From Emticicia aquatica (GTDB lineage Bacteria; Bacteroidota; Bacteroidia; Cytophagales; Spirosomataceae): 64,000 bases of DNA. Below the pieces are notes generated by a model, which searched no databases, was not told the DNA's origin, and saw only the letters and a list, made by a program, of their open reading frames with translations. The position numbers and the translations under genes are program-made. The stretch is taken from assembly GCF_923079645.1 (NCBI RefSeq), contig NZ_CAKLPY010000001.1:1-64000 (forward strand), written 5' to 3'. This document shows positions 9,498 through 17,824 of this stretch, one piece after another; position 1 is the first letter of the stretch; every line of letters begins with the position of its first letter.

Positions 9498-10010
9498 TTA
9501 GTTAGGGTTAGGGTTTATATTTTGTATAAAAGGATTCTGCACAATATTCGTCACGGCAAATTCTTTGTATAATTCTATCGCCTTTAAATCATAAACAACA
9601 GCGGCTTCTTCTTCGCTTTTAAATTGACCTAAATAATTCGTCAGTCCATCGTAAGTAATCTTTGAAACATAAAAACCATGCCTGATGTACACACCACGAT
9701 ATATCGAAGATTTGCTGGTTAAATGCCATTCATTAATATGACTTTTCGTGAAAAATGGAATTTGAACAAGGTTTTCACGTTTAAGATTAAGTGTATCTCC
9801 ATCAAGAAACAAAATCGCATGGCCACGTTTGGGTTTGCCCATGATTAAATGATGCAAATATACATCGTGTTTTTTAGGGTGATAGATTGTAGTTCTGGCG
9901 TATTTTTTGCCTTTAGAATTACAAATATTCCACCTATAGCTTGAAACTAAATCAAAGTCTTCCTCATCAAATTGGATTTCCAAATTGTTTTTGGTATGAA
10001 TTTTTGGCAT
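9498..10010 (-). CDS. HNH-like and AP2-domain DNA-binding protein with degenerate nuclease site
   Basis: A 170-residue protein with the layout of phage and mobile HNH-AP2 homing-type endonucleases. An HNH-like region (about 45-85) has LHHLIMG (53-59) and the closing motif LKRENL (76-81). Where active members usually read H-x-N-G-D-G-L-D-N-R-R-E-N-L, this one has Phe68 in place of the His and Leu76 in place of the Asn, so catalysis is probably lost. Residues about 102-155 form an AP2 domain (SSIYRGVY, YLGQF, EEEAAVVYDLKAIE). No signal peptide or membrane segment. It could be a decayed homing endonuclease or a protein kept for DNA binding. It stands alone next to a duplicated non-coding element (10068-10641), which fits a mobile origin. 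Confidence 0.75.
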   Translation of the reverse strand: MPKIHTKNNLEIQFDEEDFDLVSSYRWNICNSKGKKYARTTIYHPKKHDVYLHHLIMGKPKRGHAILFLDGDTLNLKRENLVQIPFFTKSHINEWHLTSKSSIYRGVYIRHGFYVSKITYDGLTNYLGQFKSEEEAAVVYDLKAIELYKEFAVTNIVQNPFIQNINPNPN

Positions 10011-10221
10011 TTTTACGTCATTTATTTTTGATAATCTAAGGTAAGAAGGATGTAGATTGGAGACAAAAAAACTCTATAAGTAGCACTCAATATTCGATGA
10101 ATTGCATAGCCATTGAATAAAAGAAAATTCAATTTATTTGATTAAAATTAAGCATGCTTTTCACAGTTGATTTCAATATTTTTTTTGACTTTAAATACTT
10201 GTTATTAACTGATTATAAAAG

Positions 10222-10250
10222 ATAAAAGACAGATAAAATCTGTCTTTTAT
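10222..10250. terminator. Hairpin of repeat copy A
   Basis: Perfect 11-bp arms ataaaagacag (10222-10232) and ctgtcttttat (10240-10250), loop ataaaat. It resembles an intrinsic terminator with its T-run inside the arm, but no gene clearly ends just before it. Confidence 0.45.
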
Positions 10251-10612
10251 ACTAGAAATTATACTGTTATTTACTTAAAATTAATGCTTTACCATGGACT
10301 TTAGTTATTTTAGCAGTTTTTGAATTTTATTAATTTAGTGTAGTAATATAAATGTGCTAATACGTAAATACGCACGAGAACGCATCTTTTTTCTGACTTA
10401 AACGAGAATTATTTAGAATGAAAAACCTTAACATCAACGCTTCTACTAGCTCCATTATTTATAGCGATAAGTTTGTCAATTAGAGAAAAAAACGCTATAA
10501 GTAACACTCAATATTCGATTAATTGCTCAACAATGAAATAAAATTTGCTAGAGAATACTTTGCATGGTCAATTTTTAAAAGTTTTTGCTCATATTTTAAC
10601 TGATTATAAAAG

Positions 10613-10641
10613 ATAAAAGACAGATAAAACCTGTCTTTTAT
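10613..10641. terminator. Hairpin of repeat copy B
   Basis: Same arms as copy A (10613-10623 and 10631-10641), loop ataaaac. The only change within the hairpin falls in the loop, so the stem has been conserved while the region between the blocks has drifted. Confidence 0.45.
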
Positions 10642-10782
10642 ACCGAAATTTTTGCTGTGAATAATATATTTATGCTATAAAATTGCTTCTAAAAGTCTTC
10701 TTTATTTTCAAATAAATATGTTTTTAATTGATTTAAGTCAATAAAAATTAATATAACTATATTGTATATACGTATAAAAAAT

Positions 10783-12003
10783 TTATAAGACCGACTGCAT
10801 AAGTTTCTCAGATAAATTTTTTGTGTATTTAGAAATTACATCTTTCACTTGAAAAGTTTTGTATGGCTTTTCAACTACATCAGTAAAACCACTCATTCTA
10901 GGCGACTTAATGATTTTTTCAATAACTGATGCTGATTGTAAAATAATGGGTGTGTTTTTGTTGATACAATTTACACTTCTGATAGCCGTTGTTGCATCTA
11001 AACCATTAAGAATTGGCATCTCAAAATCCATAAAAATAAGGTCGTATTTTTCATAAGCCGAAAACTCAACTGCCTCTTGACCATTATTAGCAAAGAAAGA
11101 ATTGAAACCCATAGAAGTAACAATAGCTGATAAAAACTTCTGATTCATAGGTAAATCATCAACAATCAAGATATTTCCTTTTACATGATAATCTTTTTTA
11201 TTATTCGAAATAAGGTTAGTGATATTTGCTTTTTTTGTATCTAAAACCTGAAAGTCACATACCATATTTATGGCAAAATTATTTCCTTCTTTTGACTGCG
11301 ATATAAATGAATTTTGACCCATCATGTTAGTTAAAATATCTATTAAAATTAAACTTGATTCCTGAATATTTGAAAGTGAATCTTTTCTTTCATCGAGAAA
11401 ATTATCAATATTTTTGAACGAATCATTAAAGTATTGACTCGTACTAAATTGATTATTGGTCACGCAAAATCCGATTCTTACTGTATTTTCAACTGATGAA
11501 ATCAACGAGAACTTTAGGAATAGCTCCGAGTTGATTTTTTGACTTTTACTAAAGATAAAATAATATAACGCATTCTTGATTGCAAACCTTAATAAATGAG
11601 CCTTCCCAACAAATTGCTTATCTGATAATGTGCCCAATGAAAAAACTACATTGAGCGGTTGACTATAATTAAGTTCTGCTCGTAAATCAGTTTGTAATTC
11701 ATTAATAATATCTGTGAGTGTGAAAATTCGTTCTTTATTCGATTCCTCACATTTACAGAAATCTTTTAGCATAAATACATTAGTGAAATACTGCTCAATG
11801 GCACTAAAAGAATATTCTAATTTCTCAATATATTTACTCTGAAAGGTTGTTTGTTGTGAAAGTTTCAATGAATCAACACTACCTTTTAAGTTTGAATTGT
11901 ATAGTTCAAACGTTTCTTTGAGCAATTCTGCAAAATTTAACTTCGACAAAGTCTCAGATTCGTTGGGTAAAATTTCAAATGGCCGTAAAGTGATAGGTTT
12001 CAT
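10783..12003 (-). CDS. Receiver-domain protein with a vestigial histidine-kinase-like N-terminus
   Basis: A 406-residue cytoplasmic protein. Residues about 275-395 are a full receiver: acidic pair D282-D283 (ILIVDD), phosphoacceptor D326 (LIFMDFEMP), S357 and K379 (VEKPY). The first 270 residues look like the remains of a hybrid kinase: an HPt/DHp-like helical part, then a HATPase-like fold (about 115-250), but no conserved His box, N box or glycine-rich G boxes. It therefore probably cannot autophosphorylate or bind ATP normally and may act as a phosphate sink or scaffold. It is read divergently from the hybrid kinase at 12650, a natural phosphodonor candidate through that protein's Hpt domain. 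The function is inferred. Confidence 0.7.
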   Translation of the reverse strand: MKPITLRPFEILPNESETLSKLNFAELLKETFELYNSNLKGSVDSLKLSQQTTFQSKYIEKLEYSFSAIEQYFTNVFMLKDFCKCEESNKERIFTLTDIINELQTDLRAELNYSQPLNVVFSLGTLSDKQFVGKAHLLRFAIKNALYYFIFSKSQKINSELFLKFSLISSVENTVRIGFCVTNNQFSTSQYFNDSFKNIDNFLDERKDSLSNIQESSLILIDILTNMMGQNSFISQSKEGNNFAINMVCDFQVLDTKKANITNLISNNKKDYHVKGNILIVDDLPMNQKFLSAIVTSMGFNSFFANNGQEAVEFSAYEKYDLIFMDFEMPILNGLDATTAIRSVNCINKNTPIILQSASVIEKIIKSPRMSGFTDVVEKPYKTFQVKDVISKYTKNLSEKLMQSVL

Positions 12004-12649
12004 GTTTTAGCGTCGTTAGAATAGAATTTACTTACTAACTAATAAATTAGTGATAATTTATTTTGTCGATATTCAAACTTACTAAAGAAACTTGTCGAGT
12101 GGTTGTGTTTTCAATCTGTTTTCTATGAATGGTATTCGATTATCTTTGAATGACATTGTTGGTGAAATAAATGTTTTTAAAATTTCTTCTTAAGAGGCTA
12201 TTTTTTTAAAATTAATTAAAATGAAATGTTTAAAAGGGGAATTAATAAACGAGAACAAATGAACTAAGTCTTAAAAATAGACCGCCAAATAATAGGAAAG
12301 ATTGATGTTCTAAAATGATAATTTTTTATGAGTATAATTGACTAGGTTTATGTTAAAATAGGTAATTATGATATAAATAAGGCAAATAAATTAGTCATTT
12401 TTTTAGGAAAGAAGAGCCATTATTTTAAGAAAAATACCATTCACCGATTATTGAATACTATTCGTAGATTTTGAAAGAGTTCCTTGAGATTTAGGTTCAA
12501 AAAACTACGTTAATCAATGTTACATTAGACAAATTTCAATTTTGTAGCTTTATTCAATCAATTTATTAATTATTATTAAACGGTTAAATTTAGTAATTAT
12601 GGAGTGATTTTTTTCAAATGTATCCATTAAATAATTTTCTCTAAAATTT
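12004..12649. other. 646-bp divergent intergenic region between two signalling genes
   Basis: Strongly AT-rich. A minus-strand -7-like box lies at 12074-12081; apart from that no gene, repeat or strong hairpin was recognised. A 90-codon minus-strand ORF here runs into the kinase gene and looks spurious. Confidence 0.5.
12074..12081 (-). promoter_or_regulatory. Possible -7 box (TAAGTTTG) for the receiver gene
   Basis: On the minus strand the bases read TAAGTTTG, a match to the Bacteroidota TAnnTTTG box, 71 bases before the start codon. No TTG is seen at the usual distance upstream. Confidence 0.3.
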
Positions 12650-15397
12650 ATGAAAAACTTTACAACAAGCTTACTCAATAATCGTGCCAAATTTATTAAA
12701 AAATTTAGTCTCCTAATCCATTGCTTAGGCATAAAATCAAGCAAAGATTTCATTACTGACTGTGAAACACTCAAGGCGAATGTTAAAGACCTTTTTATGG
12801 TGGTTGACACAAACGGAAACATTCTCTATGTGAAAGAGAATATCCAAAAATTGTTAGGACACAACATAAATGTGTTTTCTAAACTATATCTCTTTCGTAC
12901 TTACTCAAGTTTTATTGCCGAAATATTTAGAAAAGCCATAAATGAGAACGAATGGACTTATCCATACATTGAGTTTCCCTTCAAAAATTCAAACGGACAA
13001 TATATTTGGATTCGAGTAAGCTTTTCATTGACCAAAATTCATGATGCACTTTTCATTATTGCAACGGCAAAAGATGTAAGTATTAAGAGAAATACTTTTA
13101 ATCAACTTGAATTAACGCATTCCTGGTCAAAGATTCTCATCGAAAACCTGAAAGAAGGGATTATTATGGAAGACCAAAATCGCCGATTACTCATAACGAA
13201 TAAGGCCTTATTGGATATTTTTGATATGAATTTAGATCCAATAAATTTGGTTGGAGCGGATTGTGAAAATGTTGCACAGCAGCTGAAAAATGTTTTCATT
13301 TCTTCAGAAGAGTTTATTGAGAAAATTCATTTGAATATTGTGAATAAGACGAATGTAATTGCGGAAATTTTGAAAATGAAAAATGGAAAAATTCTCGAAA
13401 GAGATTATTATCCAATTTTAAACAGTAATGGCCAATATAGCCATATTTGGAAATATCGAGATATTACGCAAGAGTTTACAGTTACTGAAAGAATCATGCA
13501 AAGTGAAGAAAAGTATCGAGGTATCATTGAAAACATGGAGCTCGGTATTTTAGAAGTTGATAACAACGATACTATTGTTAATGCCTATGAAAAGTTTTGT
13601 AAAATGGTTGGTTACGAAAAAGAAGAATTGATAGGCCAAAAAGCACATGATGTATTTTTAAGTAAAGAATATTTTCATAGTTTCTCCGAAACTCAAAAAA
13701 AACGCGAAAGTGGTGAAAGTAGCACTTATGAACTGCCTTTATTGAAAAAAGATGGTTCTATCGTATGGATGTTAATTTCGGGTACGCCAGTAATTGAATT
13801 TAACGGCAAAAGTATTGGCTCAATAGGTATACATTATGATATTACAGAGAGAAAAAGATTAGAAGAAGATCTAAGATTGGCGAACAGAATAGCTATTGAA
13901 GCCAAAGAAAGTGAACAATTGTTTTTAGCCAATATGACCCACGAATTAAAAACACCAATCAATGCGATTGTCGGCATGGGAGATTTATTAAAATTGAGTA
14001 AACTTGATACCGAACAAAAAGATTATGTAGAGGTTTTGGATACTTCAACCAAATTTTTACAAAAATTGGTTTCAGATATTCTTGATACCTCAAAAATTGA
14101 GACAGGTAACGTTTATATTAAAAATGAAATATTTGACTTAAATAAGTTATTATATAATGTAACTCAGGTTTTTGAATATAGCCTTCTCAAGAAAAATGTA
14201 AAATTAGAATACGACTTTGATTGTCAAAAAGTTTTGTTGCTTTCAGGCGACAGTATGTTGATGCAGCAAATAATAACAAATCTATTGTCTAATGCAGAAA
14301 AATTTACAAACGAAGGAAAAGTAGTTCTAAGCGTAAAAACAACCGAATTAGATACGAAAAAAATTAAAGTTAAAATAAGCGTTCAAGATACAGGAATTGG
14401 CTTTGATAATTCTCAAAAAGAAATAATTTTTGATAAATTCAAACAACTTCCATCAGTTAACATGCACAAATCGCAAGGAACTGGTTTGGGACTTAGCATC
14501 GTCAAAAAACTTATTGAACTACAAGGAGGCGAAATACAAGTGGAAAGTTTGGTAGGAAAAGGTTCGACGTTTTCGTTTGAACTCATTTTTGAAAAAGTAA
14601 TACCGTCTAAAAACCAAGTTGAAGTCTTCAATAAATTTTCAAATGCTGTAAGTTTACGAAATATCAAAATTTTGGTAATCGAAGACAACGAACTGAATCA
14701 ACAATACATCGAAAGGGTACTTAATAAGTGGTCTGTTCAGTTCGAAATGGCGAAGTCAGGCGAAGAAGGCATAGTGAAATTTGCCAATAATCATTTTGAT
14801 TTAGTTTTATTAGATTTACAATTACCAGGAATTGATGGTTTTCAGACTGCTACTAGACTAAGAATTGATAATCAAGAAAAGTTTTTTGTCATTATTGCCA
14901 TGACAGCGGTAGTTTCGCCAAATATAGAACGAGATGTCCTAAAATTTGGTATGGATGATATTGTAAAGAAACCATTTACGATCAATGAACTTCATGATAA
15001 AATTACATATTATTTTCCAGAAGATAATAAAAGTGATGTCAGTCATGAAACCATTCCTTTTTTTGGTGAATTAGATGCTAGTTTCCTAGCAAAGTTTTAT
15101 GGAAATGACAAAAACTATGCAATTGAAGTTTTTGATACTTTTCAACAACGATATTTTACTGATTTTAAAAAAATTCTGAAAACCATTGATGAAACCCCAA
15201 TTATAGAAGCTAAAAAGAAACTACATTCCATAAAACCTTCTTTTAGAATGGTTGGTTTGACGATGGTTGAAGATGAAATTGACAAATTTCTGAAACAAAA
15301 AAAGAATGATACTGACAAATTTAAAAATCATTTCTCGGAAGAAGAACTTGATAATATGCAACGTAAAATAGCAATACAAATTAACATGCTGAAGTAA
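12650..15397 (+). CDS. Hybrid histidine kinase: PAS x3, HisKA, HATPase, receiver, Hpt
   Basis: A soluble sensor kinase of 915 residues with no membrane segment, so it should sense an internal signal. Three PAS-type domains (about 44-150, 155-285, 290-410; for example TNGNILYVKENIQKLLG) lead into HisKA with phosphorylated H431 (NMTHELKTPINAI). HATPase_c follows with N box NLLSNAEKFT, G1 DTGIGFD and G2 GTGLGLS, then a receiver with acceptor D722 (LVLLDLQLPG) and a C-terminal Hpt domain with H859 (LHSIKPSFRMVG). All four phosphorelay sites are present in one chain, but there is no DNA-binding output, so a separate receiver must take the phosphate. Candidates are the divergent receiver protein (10783-12003) and the LytTR regulator downstream (15806). 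Confidence 0.9.
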   Translation: MKNFTTSLLNNRAKFIKKFSLLIHCLGIKSSKDFITDCETLKANVKDLFMVVDTNGNILYVKENIQKLLGHNINVFSKLYLFRTYSSFIAEIFRKAINENEWTYPYIEFPFKNSNGQYIWIRVSFSLTKIHDALFIIATAKDVSIKRNTFNQLELTHSWSKILIENLKEGIIMEDQNRRLLITNKALLDIFDMNLDPINLVGADCENVAQQLKNVFISSEEFIEKIHLNIVNKTNVIAEILKMKNGKILERDYYPILNSNGQYSHIWKYRDITQEFTVTERIMQSEEKYRGIIENMELGILEVDNNDTIVNAYEKFCKMVGYEKEELIGQKAHDVFLSKEYFHSFSETQKKRESGESSTYELPLLKKDGSIVWMLISGTPVIEFNGKSIGSIGIHYDITERKRLEEDLRLANRIAIEAKESEQLFLANMTHELKTPINAIVGMGDLLKLSKLDTEQKDYVEVLDTSTKFLQKLVSDILDTSKIETGNVYIKNEIFDLNKLLYNVTQVFEYSLLKKNVKLEYDFDCQKVLLLSGDSMLMQQIITNLLSNAEKFTNEGKVVLSVKTTELDTKKIKVKISVQDTGIGFDNSQKEIIFDKFKQLPSVNMHKSQGTGLGLSIVKKLIELQGGEIQVESLVGKGSTFSFELIFEKVIPSKNQVEVFNKFSNAVSLRNIKILVIEDNELNQQYIERVLNKWSVQFEMAKSGEEGIVKFANNHFDLVLLDLQLPGIDGFQTATRLRIDNQEKFFVIIAMTAVVSPNIERDVLKFGMDDIVKKPFTINELHDKITYYFPEDNKSDVSHETIPFFGELDASFLAKFYGNDKNYAIEVFDTFQQRYFTDFKKILKTIDETPIIEAKKKLHSIKPSFRMVGLTMVEDEIDKFLKQKKNDTDKFKNHFSEEELDNMQRKIAIQINMLK

Positions 15398-15805
15398 TAA
15401 ATTAGGCCTTTATCAACTATTTTAAAATAAATGAATCTTAAATAACTCAATTAGCATTAAAAATAGCAGCCACAAGAAACAATTATTGTTTTTTGTGGTT
15501 AACATATTTATGTAATAATTTTGAAACTCATTATACCTTAAATAGTGTTTACTTGAATCCTTTCAAAAACATTTTAATATAGTGTTTCTTCTCTCAAAAA
15601 GTAATTTATAAATTTTAATTATTGCTCAATTACTTATTTTTTATATTAAAAAAATAGGTGAGTAATATGTCTTTCATCGGGTTAGCTGCTCAACTGATAG
15701 ATTTTTGCTTGCACTTCATCGACTTTAAATGTTTTTTTTTTATTAAATTATGATATTCGCTAAAATATTATTCAGAAAAAATGCTATCCTATAAACTTGT
15801 AACTT
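15398..15805. other. 408-bp intergenic region
   Basis: Very AT-rich; it holds the hairpin at 15470-15498. No gene or repeat was recognised in the remaining 300 bases, which presumably contain the promoter of the LytTR regulator. Confidence 0.5.
15470..15498 (+). terminator. Terminator-like hairpin downstream of the hybrid kinase
   Basis: Arms ccacaagaaacaa (15470-15482) and ttgttttttgtgg (15486-15498) pair with a single G-T pair and a 3-base loop; the T-run is in the right arm. Confidence 0.55.
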
Positions 15806-16534
15806 ATGAATTGTATAATAATAGAAGATGATTATCTGTCACAGCAAACGATTCTGAAGTGTTGTCAATCATTTGGAAAGGAAATTAATGTTTTAAGAGT
15901 TTTTAATAATGTGGAGGATGCAGAAGAATATATCAAAAATAGTACAAAAAAAATTGATTTGATATTTTTGGATATAATTTTACCGGGCAAGAGTGGAATT
16001 GATTTTATTTCAGATTTACTGATAATGCCTTATATAATTATGACCACAGCCTATGAGAATTATGCAGTAAAAGCTTTTGATTTGAACGTTGTAGATTACT
16101 TAAAGAAACCAATTATTTTCCGTCGATTTGCACAATCAGTAGAAAAAGTAAAGAAATTAATCAAACTAGACGAAGAAAAGGGAGAAAGTGAAACAATTGT
16201 TCTTAAAAATAAAGGAACAATACTGAGATTTCATACCCATGATATAGATTATATTGAGTCTTATTCAGACTATATCAAGCTATTTATTAAGCAACAACCA
16301 TTTCTACACCTTACTTCGCTAAAATCAATTAAGGAAAAACTTCATTCTGAAAAATTTATACAAATCCACCGACGGTTTATCGTAAATAGTGAAAAGATAA
16401 GTTATATCAATCAAAATAAAGTCTCAATCATTGGATATCCTAATTTAGAGCTACCAATAAGCAGAGCATTAAGAAAAGATTTTTATAAAAACTTTTTGGG
16501 CGATGAAGAAGCAATGAAAGAAAGTGTTTCGTAA
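15806..16534 (+). CDS. LytTR-family response regulator
   Basis: A 242-residue transcriptional regulator of the AgrA/LytR type. The N-terminal receiver (1-120) has E7-D8-D9, acceptor D56 (LIFLDIILPG), T80/T81 and K101 (YLKKP). The C-terminal LytTR DNA-binding domain spans about 138-235 (DIDYIESYSDYIKLF, FIQIHRRFIVN). Such regulators bind direct repeats upstream of target genes and are usually paired with a LytS/7TM-type membrane kinase, but none is adjacent; the nearest kinase is the soluble hybrid kinase 408 bases upstream. Pairing with it is only an inference from position. Confidence 0.88.
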   Translation: MNCIIIEDDYLSQQTILKCCQSFGKEINVLRVFNNVEDAEEYIKNSTKKIDLIFLDIILPGKSGIDFISDLLIMPYIIMTTAYENYAVKAFDLNVVDYLKKPIIFRRFAQSVEKVKKLIKLDEEKGESETIVLKNKGTILRFHTHDIDYIESYSDYIKLFIKQQPFLHLTSLKSIKEKLHSEKFIQIHRRFIVNSEKISYINQNKVSIIGYPNLELPISRALRKDFYKNFLGDEEAMKESVS

Positions 16535-16561
16535 GAAACTCTTTTGCGACAAAAACCTTAA

Positions 16562-16596
16562 AAAAATGGCATATCTCGAAAGGATGTGCCATTTTT
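16562..16596 (+). terminator. Terminator after the LytTR regulator
   Basis: Arms aaaaatggcatatc (16562-16575) and gatgtgccattttt (16583-16596), one G-T pair, ending in a T-run. It lies 27 bases after the stop. An upstream in-frame ATG of the next gene (16586) falls inside it, supporting the later start at 16616. Confidence 0.75.
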
Positions 16597-16615
16597 GTTG
16601 TGTTTAAATACGAAT

Positions 16616-17824
16616 ATGAAAATACTACATACCGCCGATTGGCATTTGGGCAAAAAACTACATAAACACGACCTCTCGAAAGACCACCAAATGTTTTTGG
16701 ATTGGTTGATAAATCTTATTCAAGAAAAAAGCATTGATTTATTACTCATTTCGGGCGATATTTTCGACTTGGCAAATCCACCCATCGAAGCTCGCACGAT
16801 GTATTATTGGTTTTTACGCCAGATGATTCAACTCAAATGTAAAATCATTGTCACAGGCGGAAATCACGACTCGGCTTTGATGCTCGACGCTCCAAAAGAA
16901 ATTCTTCAACTGCTTGATATAAAGGTAGTTGGCGGTGCAACAAACCCAATAGTAAACGAAATTGTAGCACTTGAAAACCTAGTGGTTTGTGCCGTTCCGT
17001 ACCTACGTGATGCTGATTTAAGACAGGCAATTGAGGGCGAAAGTGGTACGTCAAGGATTGAAAATGTGCGTTTGGGAATTAAAAAACATTACGACGAATT
17101 GGCTGAAATTTGTCAAAAAAAGTACCTTAATGTTCCAATAATTGCAATGGGACATTTGTATGCGAATGGCTCAATAAGTTCGGAATCGGAACGAGAAATT
17201 CAGATTGGAAATTTGGCTTCGGTTGATGGCAATGATTTTTCAAAAACGTTCAATTATGTAGCTTTAGGGCATATTCATCGGCCACAAATCATTGGCGGAA
17301 ACGAGCGAATTCGTTATTCTGGTTCACCAATCCCGTTGAGTTTTAGCGAGAAAAACGACCAAAAAATTGTAATAATTCTTGAAGTTTCAGAAAACAAAAT
17401 CCAGCAAATAAGCGAAGTACAAGTGCCAAAATTTAGAGAATTAAAATTGATTTCGGGAACAATCGAAAACGTAAAATCAAAATTAATTGCTTTTCAAAAC
17501 GAAGCTCCTTTAAAATCATTTCTGGAAGTTGAAGTAATTGAAGATAATTTTAATCCGTTGATTATCAAAGAATTAAATGATTTAATTGGTGTTTTTGATG
17601 ATGAAAATGCCATCGTTTTAAAACATAAAATTAGTTTCAAAAATGAAGTAAAAAGTAGCGAAGAACTTTTCGTTGAAGGACAAAACCTAGAAGATATTTC
17701 AGAAAAAGAAATGCTACAAAAACGCTTAGAACGAGAAAATGCACTTTCAGAAATACACAAAGAAATGATGATGGAAGCCTTCACCGAATTATTACTTATG
17801 GTTGAACAAGACGATGAAAATTAA
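16616..17824 (+). CDS. sbcD: SbcD exonuclease subunit (Mre11-like)
   Basis: Nuclease half of the SbcCD complex, which opens hairpins and trims DNA ends in an ATP- and Mn-dependent way. The start is set at ATG 16616 so that the protein begins MKILHTADWHLGK, as in the family; the in-frame ATG at 16586 lies in the preceding terminator. Metal-binding motifs are all present: D8-x-H10, GDIFD, GNHDSA, MGHLY and ALGHIHRPQ. Length 402 residues is usual. The stop overlaps the start of sbcC by 11 bases, so the two are translationally coupled. Confidence 0.95.
   Translation: MKILHTADWHLGKKLHKHDLSKDHQMFLDWLINLIQEKSIDLLLISGDIFDLANPPIEARTMYYWFLRQMIQLKCKIIVTGGNHDSALMLDAPKEILQLLDIKVVGGATNPIVNEIVALENLVVCAVPYLRDADLRQAIEGESGTSRIENVRLGIKKHYDELAEICQKKYLNVPIIAMGHLYANGSISSESEREIQIGNLASVDGNDFSKTFNYVALGHIHRPQIIGGNERIRYSGSPIPLSFSEKNDQKIVIILEVSENKIQQISEVQVPKFRELKLISGTIENVKSKLIAFQNEAPLKSFLEVEVIEDNFNPLIIKELNDLIGVFDDENAIVLKHKISFKNEVKSSEELFVEGQNLEDISEKEMLQKRLERENALSEIHKEMMMEAFTELLLMVEQDDEN

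Larger units (their letters stand above)
10068..10641. repeat. Pair of diverged direct repeats, each ending in the same hairpin
   Basis: Copy A (10068-10250) and copy B (10486-10641) share a left block (ctataagta(g/a)cactcaatattcgat at 10074 and 10494) and a right block (actgattataaaagataaaa plus hairpin at about 10208 and 10599). The middles differ, and offsets are 420 at the left and 391 at the right. Conserved ends with a changed middle suggest selection or shared ends of an element. Confidence 0.75.
10011..10782. other. 772-bp intergenic region with a duplicated hairpin element
   Basis: Very AT-rich. It holds two copies of a non-coding element (10068-10250 and 10486-10641). Between them is a possible 21-codon ORF (10418-10483, starting MKNLNINAS), too short and unsupported to call as a gene. 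From 10642 to 10782 nothing was recognised. Confidence 0.6.

Noticed and set aside
12550-12822. 90-codon minus-strand ORF
   Set aside because: It overlaps the kinase gene start on the other strand, has no recognisable domain and AT-rich low-complexity composition.
16586-16615. Earlier start of sbcD
   Set aside because: It would put the start codon inside the terminator hairpin and add ten residues absent from the SbcD family pattern.
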